DNA of 64,000 nucleotides from the NCBI RefSeq assembly GCF_016595505.1, contig NZ_JAENIL010000037.1, positions 17,373 through 81,372 of the forward strand, given 5' to 3'. Position numbers and translations under genes: made by a program. The stretch comes from Pelagicoccus mobilis. GTDB lineage: Bacteria > Verrucomicrobiota > Verrucomicrobiia > Opitutales > Opitutaceae. Positions 16,359 to 24,064 of this stretch are shown here, piece by piece. A model generated the notes under the pieces. That model saw only the letters and a list, made by a program, of their open reading frames with translations. It was not told the origin of the DNA and ran no database searches. Every line of letters begins with the position of its first letter. Positions within the stretch are counted from its first letter, which is position 1.

Positions 16359-18569
16359 TTATCGGTCAAGCTCCCTAAACGGGGGTGGAGAGAGTCGTTT
16401 CTTTTGGGAGGAGCGTCCTATGGGACGCACGAAAAACTCCTTTTGGGAATAGGAGCGAATGGTGGTTGGAGGATTTGAAGAAGGGTCCGCCGATTGTTCG
16501 GCAGCGGCTTCTTCGACAAGTATTCTATAGTTTTCCACTGGTTTCCCGCCGAAGTTTATGACGTCGATCGTGTAAGTGGCATTAGGCTCTGACTGAAACG
16601 TTAGCGTTTGAAACCTTTTCCCGTATTCAAATTCTATGACTTCGCCTTCTGGGTCAAAAATAGCTACTCCGGGATGGAAGAATAGCCCCTGTATTTCGAC
16701 TGTGATTGACTCGAAGTTTTGATCGTTCGTAACCAGATGCCGCTCATACCAGTTATCATGGCCAAGGCGGTCGGTGTAATACTTGTCTGCTGAGGTTATT
16801 CCTCTGTGTTGTCTTTCTCCAAACTCGAGCTCCTGTGAGGGATAAGGTTCGATAGAGATATCGAATTTGCCGGTAGCGTCTTTATCGAAGTTGTACACTC
16901 CAATCATTCCTCGAGCGATGTCGTTGGTGGAAACGATCAGTTCGTCGAGTTCGTTGGCTGAGCCTTGGTCGGCGTATCCAATTTCCATGTAGTTGTCCCT
17001 GTTTAGGACAATGATCTCTGCGTCGAACTCAGGATTGACGACTATCTTGCACTCGTCGGTCGCCGGAAACCTTGTGAACTCTAGAAGTTCGATCCTTTTG
17101 TGAGGGCTCCGGTATATGGGTGATTCTGTATTCAAAATCCCCGTTGCTTGTTCGCTCTGCTCTACCGTGGTTTTTTTTGACGGGAATACAGTTACACTTC
17201 CTGTGCTCCAAAGGTTTTCGACTTTAACCCAATGGCTCTTTGCTGAGGACCCCCGGAAACGGCGACCCGCGATCCAAGTCAGATTGCCGGTTGTTAGCTC
17301 TTCGCTAGCGACAGTGTCTATGGACGCTGCATTGCTTATTACTTCGTAGTTTTGTCCATTTACGAGGGAGCTATAGCGCAGCATGTACTTGAAGGTCTCT
17401 TGTGATCCATCGTTTTTCAGGGAGTTGATGATGATGGTCTCGAACGGATTGAGTTCGACTAAAGGGAAGCTGTAGTTGCGTTTTCGCTCGATCTCTAAAT
17501 CGGCGATGGATGCGGTGTTTAGATCCCATCCAGGTGAAATATCAAGAAAGTAGAATGCTCCGTTCCCCGCGTGCTTGTAGCGAATCGTTGAGGAGTCCAT
17601 TATTTCGTCCTCTCTTCGGGACATCGAAGGCAAGTATCGGAATGATATTGTTTCTTTTCGATTTCCTGCGAAGGGCCAGATTTTGTATCCAGTGTAGACT
17701 GTGCCGTTTCTTCCTATTACTTGCTGGATACGGTCAAATACAGGAATTTCAATGGGCTGAGTACTGGTTGAGCCAATTATTCGTTCAATCCATTCGATAT
17801 TTTTGGCTGTGCTTGAGTAGCTGGCGCTTGTGGTGGTGTTGGTGTTTGTGGGAGTGTTTGAGGTGCTCGTGATGCCAAGTAGGATCCATTCGTCAGAGTC
17901 GCTATTTTTCACGACAAGTGGGCTTCCACTATCTCCTGAGTTAATGCCTTTAGCGATTGGGGAAACATCCTCCGTTGCGATTATGTGGTCGTGGGCTGGA
18001 TGTTCTGGATGAAAGTCGGACAAGTCTGATAGGGTTAGTTCGACTTCTTTGAGGGTTGCTGTGTTTGTATCGTCTTCGAAGCTTGTTAGGCCCCACCCCA
18101 TAGCTTGGACTTTTCTCCCTGGTACGATATACGAAAGAGATTTGCTTATGTGGATTGGTTCAAGATCCTCGATGGGAGGGTCTATTTCAATGAGAGCTAA
18201 ATCGCACCCTCGAAGTATTCTTCTGTCGTGATGAGATGGATGGATATGAATGCTGCGGGGGCGAGTAGGGATGTATTCTTTGTCCAGATCTTTGTTTCCA
18301 ACGATGATTTCAAAGTCTTGTGGGAGAGTGTTGTCGACGCAGTGAGCTGCCGTAAGTATCCAGTTTGGTGCTACAAGCACTCCACCACAAAATTGCCGCT
18401 CTGCAGCGCTTTCGTCCGACTCGCTTGATCGAACGAGGGCGGATATCCATGGATAGTCTTTTTCGTCTACGTCTTCGCCACCGACAATTGACGGCTTGAT
18501 GGTGGGGTCGCTTGCGAGTAAGCTGCAGACGGCGGTGAGTTTTAGGACGATTGAAAGTTGTTTGATCAA
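16359..18569 (-). CDS. Secreted chymotrypsin-fold (S1) serine protease with long C-terminal region
   Basis: 736 residues. A signal peptide (MIKQLSIVLKLTAVCSLLAS) precedes IVGGEDV, the classic activation end at residue 28. The triad is His76 in TAAHC, Asp123 in GCDLALIEID and Ser214 in SGDSGSPL, so the S1 domain is intact. The specificity position six residues before Ser is Gly (AKGINSGDSG), not the Asp of trypsin, so it should not cleave after Lys/Arg. Beyond about residue 280 lie beta-rich, Asn/Ser/Asp-rich domains resembling pre-peptidase or carbohydrate-contact modules, with YTIDVINFGGKPVENYRILV near the end. By eye, base composition is clearly lower in GC than in smc and yraN, suggesting transfer. 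The final tail may derive from a repeat (GCGTCC-TATG-GGACGC inside the coding end). Confidence 0.88.
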   Translation of the reverse strand: MIKQLSIVLKLTAVCSLLASDPTIKPSIVGGEDVDEKDYPWISALVRSSESDESAAERQFCGGVLVAPNWILTAAHCVDNTLPQDFEIIVGNKDLDKEYIPTRPRSIHIHPSHHDRRILRGCDLALIEIDPPIEDLEPIHISKSLSYIVPGRKVQAMGWGLTSFEDDTNTATLKEVELTLSDLSDFHPEHPAHDHIIATEDVSPIAKGINSGDSGSPLVVKNSDSDEWILLGITSTSNTPTNTNTTTSASYSSTAKNIEWIERIIGSTSTQPIEIPVFDRIQQVIGRNGTVYTGYKIWPFAGNRKETISFRYLPSMSRREDEIMDSSTIRYKHAGNGAFYFLDISPGWDLNTASIADLEIERKRNYSFPLVELNPFETIIINSLKNDGSQETFKYMLRYSSLVNGQNYEVISNAASIDTVASEELTTGNLTWIAGRRFRGSSAKSHWVKVENLWSTGSVTVFPSKKTTVEQSEQATGILNTESPIYRSPHKRIELLEFTRFPATDECKIVVNPEFDAEIIVLNRDNYMEIGYADQGSANELDELIVSTNDIARGMIGVYNFDKDATGKFDISIEPYPSQELEFGERQHRGITSADKYYTDRLGHDNWYERHLVTNDQNFESITVEIQGLFFHPGVAIFDPEGEVIEFEYGKRFQTLTFQSEPNATYTIDVINFGGKPVENYRILVEEAAAEQSADPSSNPPTTIRSYSQKEFFVRPIGRSSQKKRLSPPPFRELDR

Positions 18570-18695
18570 GAGATGCGGGAGTTTGGTTTATCTTTATTGT
18601 AAGGAATTACCCGTAGGCAAGGACCGTATGTTAAAACTGACAGGTTCTCGACTCGCCCCTTGACCCAAATCCCGTAACCCGCTTGTAACGTGGGA

Positions 18696-19118
18696 ATGTT
18701 ATCCTTCCTCAAACGCATGTTCGGCCGCGACGAGCCGGAGTCGGCCGCCATCGGGCGCCGGGGAGAGCGGGAGGCGGAAAAGTTGCTCAAGAAGAAGGGC
18801 TACCAGATCTTGGCCCGCAATTTTCGCAGCGGGCGGGACGAGATCGACTTGATCTGTCTGCAGGGTAAAGCGGTGATTTTCGTAGAGGTCCGAACCCGCA
18901 AGGTGGGAGCCTTGGTCAGCGGGTACGACTCGATCAACCAAAGGAAACGCGAGGCCCTGAAGCGGGTTTGCCGCAATTTTTTCGGGAAGATGAAGCCCAA
19001 GCCGATCACTTTGAGATTCGATGTGGTCGAAGTTGAGCACGAGGAAGGGGTGGTCACGCAGACTCGGCATTTTGAAGATGTTCCTTTGTTCTCGAAATCT
19101 GCCAATCGAGGCGTATGA
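18696..19118 (+). CDS. YraN/UPF0102 family predicted endonuclease
   Basis: 140 residues from the ATG in GTG GGA ATG; the GTG two codons earlier is an alternative. The fold is a small PD-(D/E)XK nuclease: IGRRGEREAEKLLKKKGYQI at the start, then GRDEIDLICL and VFVEVRTRK-type segment (here VIFVEVRTRKVG), which carry the predicted metal-binding Asp, Glu and Lys-like positions. The protein family is very widespread and linked to DNA processing, but the real role is unclear. Upstream, TTGACC at 18660 followed 17 bases later by TTGTAA gives a possible promoter whose transcript would start almost at the ATG. It lies divergent from the protease gene. Confidence 0.87.
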   Translation: MLSFLKRMFGRDEPESAAIGRRGEREAEKLLKKKGYQILARNFRSGRDEIDLICLQGKAVIFVEVRTRKVGALVSGYDSINQRKREALKRVCRNFFGKMKPKPITLRFDVVEVEHEEGVVTQTRHFEDVPLFSKSANRGV

Positions 19119-19131
19119 GTCTCGTTTTCCC

Positions 19132-19150
19132 CTATTCAGTGCCTGAATAG
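19132..19150. promoter_or_regulatory. Inverted repeat CTATTCAG-TGC-CTGAATAG before zwf
   Basis: A perfect 8-bp inverted repeat with a three-base spacer, directly behind yraN and ahead of the zwf leader. Just downstream are TTGGCT (19155) and TAAAAT (19176), a weak promoter pair with short spacing. The palindrome could be a repressor operator or the end of the yraN transcript. Confidence 0.45.
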
Positions 19151-19201
19151 AAAGTTGGCTTGGGATTTGCTGAAGTAAAATTCATAGCTGTCCCGGTTTT
19201 G

Positions 19202-19285
19202 ATGAAAAAGATTCTTATCCGCCTTTACACGGTTAGGAGGAGTGTCAATTTCATCCACCTACTAACCAACGGCTTTTACGTATAA
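19202..19285 (+). CDS. Possible 27-residue upstream reading frame overlapping zwf start
   Basis: An ATG opens a frame of 27 codons (MKKILIRLYT, then VRRSVNFIHLLTNGFYV) whose TAA overlaps the A of the zwf ATG (TAATG). The peptide is basic and hydrophobic and its codons are AT-rich. Inside it, GGTTAGGAGG (19231) and CCTACTAACC (19258) form a nearly perfect stem. No Shine-Dalgarno sequence precedes it. It could be a leader peptide that couples or regulates zwf translation, or chance. Confidence 0.35.
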   Translation: MKKILIRLYTVRRSVNFIHLLTNGFYV

Positions 19286-20826
19286 TGTCACAGGATAACA
19301 GACACCCATTTCTTCAAGGACTCAGCAAACACCGCGGTGTGCAGCCGACGATCATTACGATCTTCGGAGCTTCCGGCGACCTCTGTGCCCGTAAGCTCGT
19401 GCCGGCCATTTACAATCTCGCGGTAGACAATCTCTTGCCGGCGGACTTTTACCTGATCGGTTTCGGCCGTAAGCCAATTCCTGACGATGAGTTCCGCACC
19501 ATCGCTGCGGACTCGATTTCCAAGTTTTCCCGTCGTCCGCTGAACAAGGAGATTTGGGATCGTATCGAGAAGAACACTTTCTACTGCTCCGGCGGTTATG
19601 ACGATGTGGCGGCCTTCCAGAATCTTAGCGACAAGATCGGCTCCATCGAGAAGGACGCTGGGCGCGAGATGCAGAGCGTTTTCTATGTTTCGACTCCGCC
19701 GTCTGTCTTCGAGCCGATCATCAAGGGGCTTGGCGAAGTCGGTCTCGCTACCAAGTATCAAGAGTCTGAGAAGCACACCAAGGTCGTTATCGAAAAGCCG
19801 TTCGGCAAGGACCTCGACTCCGCTCGCAACCTGAACCGGGTGATTCAAGGCGTTTTCCAAGAGCGCCAGGTGTATCGTATCGACCACTACCTCGGTAAGG
19901 AGACAGTGCAGGATCTTCTGGTTCAGCGTTTCGCGAACTCTATCTTCGAGCCGCTATGGAACCGAAACTACGTCGACAACGTGCAGATCACGGTGGCGGA
20001 AAGCCTAGGTGTCGGAACGCGTGGGGGCTACTACGAGCAAAGCGGCGCGACGCGCGACATGATTCAAAACCACACCATGCAGCTGCTCGCGCTCATGGCG
20101 ATGGAAGCTCCGGCTTCGCTCGATGCGGAAGCCATCCGTGACGAGAAGGTGAAGCTTCTCAAGGCGATCAAGCCATTGAAACTTGGATACGAAAATCCGG
20201 ACGTGGTTCGTGCCCAGTACTCCGAAGGGCTGATTGGTGGACAAAAGGTTCAAGGCTATCGTGAAGAGGAAGGGGTTTCCGAGCAGTCTGAGACTGAGAC
20301 GTATGCGGCTCTCAAGCTAGCTATCAACAACTGGCGTTGGGAAGGAGTCCCATTCTATCTGCGTTCTGGCAAGCGTATGGCTCGTCGCGTGACCGAGATC
20401 GCGATTCAGTTCAAGCGTCCGCCATCCTCGCTCTTCAGCGAAAACGAGATGATCAATCTCGCGAACAACTCTCTCGTTTTCCAGATCCAGCCAGATGAAG
20501 GCTCGACCATTTTGCTCAACGGAAAAATCCCTGGCCTGCAGACGCGTACGCAGCCAGTCAAGATGCACTTCCGCTACTCCACGACCTTTGGTTCCAACAC
20601 GCCGGAAGCTTATGAGCGACTCGTTCTCGACGCGATGATCGGAGACGGAACGCTCTTTATCCGTGGTGACGAAACGGAAGCGTCTTGGAATTTGATCACT
20701 CCTCTCCACGAGTTCTGGAAGAGCGAAGGCCAACGTGGAATGGAAAGCTACGCCTCCGGTTCCTGGGGGCCGAATGCTTCGGATCGCATGCTCTGGCAAA
20801 ACAGCCACGAATGGCGACGTCCTTAA
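19285..20826 (+). CDS. zwf: Glucose-6-phosphate 1-dehydrogenase
   Basis: 513 residues, normal length. The N-terminal Rossmann motif TIFGASGDLCARKLVPA (around 24-40) binds NADP, and RIDHYLGKE (about 198-206) is the family signature with the catalytic His and Lys; KWEG-type substrate-contact segments such as INNWRWEGVPFYLRSGKRM are present. The enzyme oxidises glucose 6-phosphate to 6-phosphogluconolactone, the entry to the oxidative pentose phosphate path and a major NADPH source in the cytoplasm. The opcA gene follows 27 bases after the stop, so the two form an operon. The start at MSQDNRHPF is preceded by a short upstream frame that overlaps it. Confidence 0.97.
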   Translation: MSQDNRHPFLQGLSKHRGVQPTIITIFGASGDLCARKLVPAIYNLAVDNLLPADFYLIGFGRKPIPDDEFRTIAADSISKFSRRPLNKEIWDRIEKNTFYCSGGYDDVAAFQNLSDKIGSIEKDAGREMQSVFYVSTPPSVFEPIIKGLGEVGLATKYQESEKHTKVVIEKPFGKDLDSARNLNRVIQGVFQERQVYRIDHYLGKETVQDLLVQRFANSIFEPLWNRNYVDNVQITVAESLGVGTRGGYYEQSGATRDMIQNHTMQLLALMAMEAPASLDAEAIRDEKVKLLKAIKPLKLGYENPDVVRAQYSEGLIGGQKVQGYREEEGVSEQSETETYAALKLAINNWRWEGVPFYLRSGKRMARRVTEIAIQFKRPPSSLFSENEMINLANNSLVFQIQPDEGSTILLNGKIPGLQTRTQPVKMHFRYSTTFGSNTPEAYERLVLDAMIGDGTLFIRGDETEASWNLITPLHEFWKSEGQRGMESYASGSWGPNASDRMLWQNSHEWRRP

Positions 20827-20853
20827 TCTGCGGATACGTTAATTGATCGAGTC

Positions 20854-21861
20854 ATGAGCGAATCAACTACAGTCTACGAGGCTTTGCCCGGTTTGTCGGT
20901 ACCCCTTGGTAATGCTCTGAAAGAGCTCACTGCCATGTGGTCGCCAGTGGATGAATCCGGCCGCCGGAAGGACAACGAATACCGTGCCTCCCGTATGAAC
21001 CTGATCGTGCATATCGGTTTTGAGGTGAGCCTAGAAGAGGCGAAAGAGCTTTTTCAGACGGTGATCGGTTTCTCGCATCGCTACCCCTGTCGTATGATCT
21101 TGCTGTGTCCGCAGCCCGAGTCGTGGGAATCTCAGGAGGACATGCAGTGCAAGATCTTCTCCGAATGTGTGTTTGGCGAAGGCGCGGGCGGCATGAGCTG
21201 CTGTGAGGTATTGATTCTCGGATACACTTTGAGCGATCGTCGTTTTCTGGAAAATCAAGTGTCTGTTTTCTTGGAAACGGATCTGCCGACTTATTACTGG
21301 CCGACCCGTTTTGGTTCGGCGGAGTTGCTTTCCGACTACAAGTTTTTCTTCACTCAAGCGGAGCGGATCTTGTTCGATTCGTCGCGGGAGAGTTTTTTGA
21401 TCGATCAAGTGGACGTGCCGCAACCTGAGAAGATTCACGACTTGTCTTACTCTCGTTTGTTGCCGATTCGCCAGAGCATCGGGCAATTTTTAAGCGCCTT
21501 TCCGAAGGAGGCCATTATTGATGGGCTTCGTGAGGTAACGCTGAGTTCTAGCGCTTCGTTCAAGTGCGAAGGTCGCGCTTTGATGAGCTGGGTGGCTTCT
21601 GCTCTGAAGGGGTGCTACGCGACTCCGGAGGATGCGAATGGAAGGCTTCGCTTTGATCAACAAGAGGCGGGTGACGATTCTGCTACGCCGATCATGAGCT
21701 TTGTGTATGAGAACGACAACTACGTGACGTTTACGATCGATCTTGCTAAGGGCGAGGCTCACGTGGAAGGGAATCTGGGCAAAGGCAAGCAGGAGCTGAC
21801 CACGGGAGTGCGTCTGCTCGATCCGGAAACTGCGTTAGCGGAAGCGTTGTTCCACGGGTAG
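20854..21861 (+). CDS. opcA: Glucose-6-phosphate dehydrogenase assembly protein OpcA
   Basis: 335 residues. It shows the OpcA pattern: an N-terminal part with SRMNLIVHIGFEVSLEEAKELF, a central region with LPTYYWPTRFGSAELL (the family-typical W-P strand) and a C-terminal domain. In cyanobacteria and actinobacteria OpcA binds and activates or assembles the zwf product and is sensitive to redox state. Its place directly behind zwf strongly supports that role. The C-terminal part (ATPIMSFVYENDNYVTFTID) is conserved in the subset of this family fused to no other domain. Followed by a REP-like element. Confidence 0.88.
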   Translation: MSESTTVYEALPGLSVPLGNALKELTAMWSPVDESGRRKDNEYRASRMNLIVHIGFEVSLEEAKELFQTVIGFSHRYPCRMILLCPQPESWESQEDMQCKIFSECVFGEGAGGMSCCEVLILGYTLSDRRFLENQVSVFLETDLPTYYWPTRFGSAELLSDYKFFFTQAERILFDSSRESFLIDQVDVPQPEKIHDLSYSRLLPIRQSIGQFLSAFPKEAIIDGLREVTLSSSASFKCEGRALMSWVASALKGCYATPEDANGRLRFDQQEAGDDSATPIMSFVYENDNYVTFTIDLAKGEAHVEGNLGKGKQELTTGVRLLDPETALAEALFHG

Positions 21862-21864
21862 AGT

Positions 21865-21944
21865 GTAGCGCGGCGCTTTAGCCCGCGTATTTTCCATCGA
21901 CTAGATCCTGCACTGCAAATACGCGGGCTAAAGCACCGCGCTAC
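21865..21944. repeat. Long palindromic element of the REP-like family
   Basis: Arms of 28 bases (21865-21892 and 21917-21944) pair with a single mismatch across a 24-base loop. The outer bases are GTAGCGCGG and CCGCGCTAC and the inner part contains GCTTTAGCCCGCG. A second, less perfect copy of the same sequence lies at 42674-42747. It fills the gap between two convergent stop codons (opcA and dtd). Confidence 0.8.
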
Positions 21945-21957
21945 GTGTGGGATGCTC

Positions 21958-22410
21958 CTACTCTTTGTTTCGCGTGTCGAAGAGGATGGTGACGGGGCCG
22001 TCGTTGCGGAGGTCGACTTTCATGTCGGCGGCGAAGACGCCGGTTTTGACGGGCTTGCCGGTGAGTCGCTCTAGCTCTTGACAGACGGCTTCGTAGTCGG
22101 CTTTGCCTTTGGCGGGCGGGGCGGCGTCGTTGAAGCTGGGGCGGTTGCCTTTCTTGTTGCTGGCGATGAGAGTGAACTGGCTGATGACGAGGAGCTCGCC
22201 GTCGATGTCGGCGAGAGATTGGTTCATGCGTTCTTCTGCGTCTTCGAAGATGCGGAGGTTCGCGATCTTGCGGGCGATCCAGGTGATGTCTTCGGGTGTA
22301 TCGTCCTTGTGGATACCGAGCAGGACGAGGGAGCCGGGACCAATGGATGAATGGACTTGGCCGTCTATGGTGACGGAGGCTTGGGTGACGCGCTGGATGA
22401 CGGCTTTCAT
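21958..22410 (-). CDS. dtd: D-aminoacyl-tRNA deacylase
   Basis: 150 residues, normal length. It begins with the conserved MKAVIQRVTQASVTIDGQV and carries SQFTLIA (SQFTLY-type motif) and the late NDGPVTILFDT (NGPVT motif), both of which form the active site. The enzyme removes D-amino acids (and glycine from tRNA-Ala) from mischarged tRNA, guarding translation. The gene is preceded by fabV on the same strand, with about 150 bases of repeats between, so it may have its own promoter. Confidence 0.95.
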   Translation of the reverse strand: MKAVIQRVTQASVTIDGQVHSSIGPGSLVLLGIHKDDTPEDITWIARKIANLRIFEDAEERMNQSLADIDGELLVISQFTLIASNKKGNRPSFNDAAPPAKGKADYEAVCQELERLTGKPVKTGVFAADMKVDLRNDGPVTILFDTRNKE

Positions 22411-22427
22411 TGGGTGGGAGAAATTTG

Positions 22428-22504
22428 CCCACGAAGGGCACTAAGGTTCACGAAGGAAGATTGAAGCGATTTAGAACTTAGGGTTTCTTTGTGTTCCTCG
22501 TGGG
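22428..22504. repeat. Inverted repeat with CACGAAGG units
   Basis: CCCACGAAGGGCACTAAGG and TTCACGAAGG on the left and CTTTGTGTTCCTCGTGGG on the right form an imperfect long stem. CACGAAGG-type repeats of this kind are dispersed in many genomes of this phylum and its relatives (general knowledge). It sits 17 bases upstream of the dtd start. Confidence 0.5.
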
Positions 22505-22513
22505 TAGTAAAAA

Positions 22514-22536
22514 GGCGGACCAGCGGTCCGCCCTAC
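22514..22536. repeat. Palindromic element (REP-like)
   Basis: GGCGGACC-AGC-GGTCCGCC, a perfect 8-bp hairpin, followed by CTAC. It lies 25 bases behind the fabV stop and could act as its terminator. Confidence 0.65.
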
Positions 22537-22560
22537 AGTTAAAGTGTTCTTGCTTGGATC

Positions 22561-23748
22561 TTACTCGAAGTCGATGGCGACTTCTACGTCGGCTTCGTAG
22601 TCCACTCCGTCGACGCCGAATCCGAAGAGTTTGAGGAACTCTTCCTGGTAGCCCTCGAAGTCGGTGTATTGGTCGATAGTGTCGGTTTCGATCTTTGGCC
22701 AGGCTTCCGAGATCTCGTCTTGGATTTCCGGTAGCATCTCCCAGTCGTCGAGGCGGATGAGGTCGAGCGCGTCGACGGGGACTTCGCCTCCGTTGTAGAG
22801 GCGGTCGGAGAAGAGGCGGTACATCTGCTCGATGCAGCCTTCGTGGTTGCCCTTTTCCTTCATCACCTTGTAGAGGGCGGTGATGTAGAGATTGACGCCG
22901 GGGATGGCGGAAGAGGATTGGGTGACGAGGGCTTTGTTGACGGAGACGAATGCCTTGCCGCTGACGGATGCGATCTTCTCGTTGATGGCGGCTTTGGCGC
23001 GACGGACGTCGAGCTTGGCTTGGCCGAGGGCGCCGTCCTTGTAGATGGGCCAGGTGAATTGTGGCCCGATGTAGTCGTAGGCGACGGTCTTGAAGCCTTC
23101 GGCGAGCACGCCGGCTTCGGTGAGGGCGTCGATCCAGAGTTCCCAGTCTTCGCCGCCCATGACCTTCACGGTGCCTTGGATTTCCTCTTCGGTGCCGGGC
23201 TCGAGGGTGGCGACTTGGATGGTCTTCTTGTCGGTATCGAGGTACTTGTTTGAGAAGGCGGAGCCGATCGGCTTGATGGCGGACTTGTAGACTTCGCCTG
23301 TCTTGGGATCGGTACGGCGTGGGGCGCCGATGGAGTAGACGAGCAGGTCGATCTTGCCGTCCATGTCTTCCTTGATGCGCTCGATGGCCTGGGCTTTCAG
23401 CTCGTCGGAGAAGGCGTCGCCGTTGAGGGACTTGGCGTAGAGGCCGGCGGCTTTGGCTTCTTTTTCGAAGGCGACTGAGTTGTACCAGCCGGAGGAGGCG
23501 CAGCGGCCGCGTTCGGATGGGCGTTCGAAGAAGACGCCGAGGGTGTTTGCTCCGGAGCCGAAGGCGGCGGAGATGCGGGAGGCGAGGCCGTAGCCTTGGG
23601 AGGCGCCGACCACGAGGACGTTCTTGGGGCCGTCGTCGATGCTCGGTTGGCTTTTTACGTAGTCGATCTGTTCTTTAACGTTTGCGGCGCAGCCAGTCGG
23701 GTGAGCCGTGATGCAGATGAAGCCTTTAATCCTCGGTTTAACGATCAT
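22561..23748 (-). CDS. fabV: Enoyl-[acyl-carrier-protein] reductase, FabV type
   Basis: 395 residues from MIVKPRIKGF, the usual FabV start; the frame upstream is repeat tract. The NADH-binding fold has VVGASQGYGLASRISAAFG, and the catalytic pair fits Y-x8-K (PIYKDGALGQAK, Tyr then Lys nine positions on). A second Tyr-containing segment TVAYDYIGPQFTW is also typical. FabV performs the last step of each fatty-acid elongation cycle, reducing enoyl-ACP, and is generally resistant to triclosan, unlike FabI. It stands alone, apart from other fatty-acid genes, as is common for FabV. Confidence 0.95.
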   Translation of the reverse strand: MIVKPRIKGFICITAHPTGCAANVKEQIDYVKSQPSIDDGPKNVLVVGASQGYGLASRISAAFGSGANTLGVFFERPSERGRCASSGWYNSVAFEKEAKAAGLYAKSLNGDAFSDELKAQAIERIKEDMDGKIDLLVYSIGAPRRTDPKTGEVYKSAIKPIGSAFSNKYLDTDKKTIQVATLEPGTEEEIQGTVKVMGGEDWELWIDALTEAGVLAEGFKTVAYDYIGPQFTWPIYKDGALGQAKLDVRRAKAAINEKIASVSGKAFVSVNKALVTQSSSAIPGVNLYITALYKVMKEKGNHEGCIEQMYRLFSDRLYNGGEVPVDALDLIRLDDWEMLPEIQDEISEAWPKIETDTIDQYTDFEGYQEEFLKLFGFGVDGVDYEADVEVAIDFE

Positions 23749-23828
23749 GGAAATAGTGAATTGGTTATGTGATTCCGTTTTAGGGAAGGGCTGTGTTTGC
23801 CGGAGTTTGGCGGGCAAGGCCAGAATGT

Positions 23829-23870
23829 TTTTAAGTGAGAAGTAGGAAGTAGGATGTATGAAGGGCGATG
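23829..23870. repeat. Purine-rich tract upstream of fabV
   Basis: AGTGAGAAGTAGGAAGTAGG followed by ATGTATGAAGGGCGATGG. Third copy of the tract type seen before the helicase and reductase genes; again it reads CTACTTCCTACTTC on the sense strand of the gene that follows. Confidence 0.45.
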
Positions 23871-23915
23871 GACGCAATCGGGGGGAGGGGCGAGGCGTTT
23901 CTGGGGTTTGAAGCG

Positions 23916-24008
23916 CTACAGAATGATAGTGCCGATGATGCCGAGTGCGAGGAGCAGGGCAATGAAGCAGAGGGCGCGTCGTTCTTGCTTGGTGGTCTTG
24001 AGGAGCAT
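23916..24008 (-). CDS. Possible 30-residue single-span membrane peptide
   Basis: A short frame reads MLLKTTKQERRALC, then FIALLLALGIIGTIIL. A basic head is followed by one hydrophobic helix, the plan of a small membrane protein. The head (TKQERRAL) resembles the N-terminus of some ComEA-like proteins in this phylum (from memory). No Shine-Dalgarno sequence is visible. It lies 57 bases from the divergent dsbD start. It could equally be a chance frame or a remnant. Confidence 0.35.
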   Translation of the reverse strand: MLLKTTKQERRALCFIALLLALGIIGTIIL

Positions 24009-24064
24009 TTGCTTTGAGGGTATCGCCGGAATATTGTTTCTGCTAGTTCGTTCCAATTATCGTT

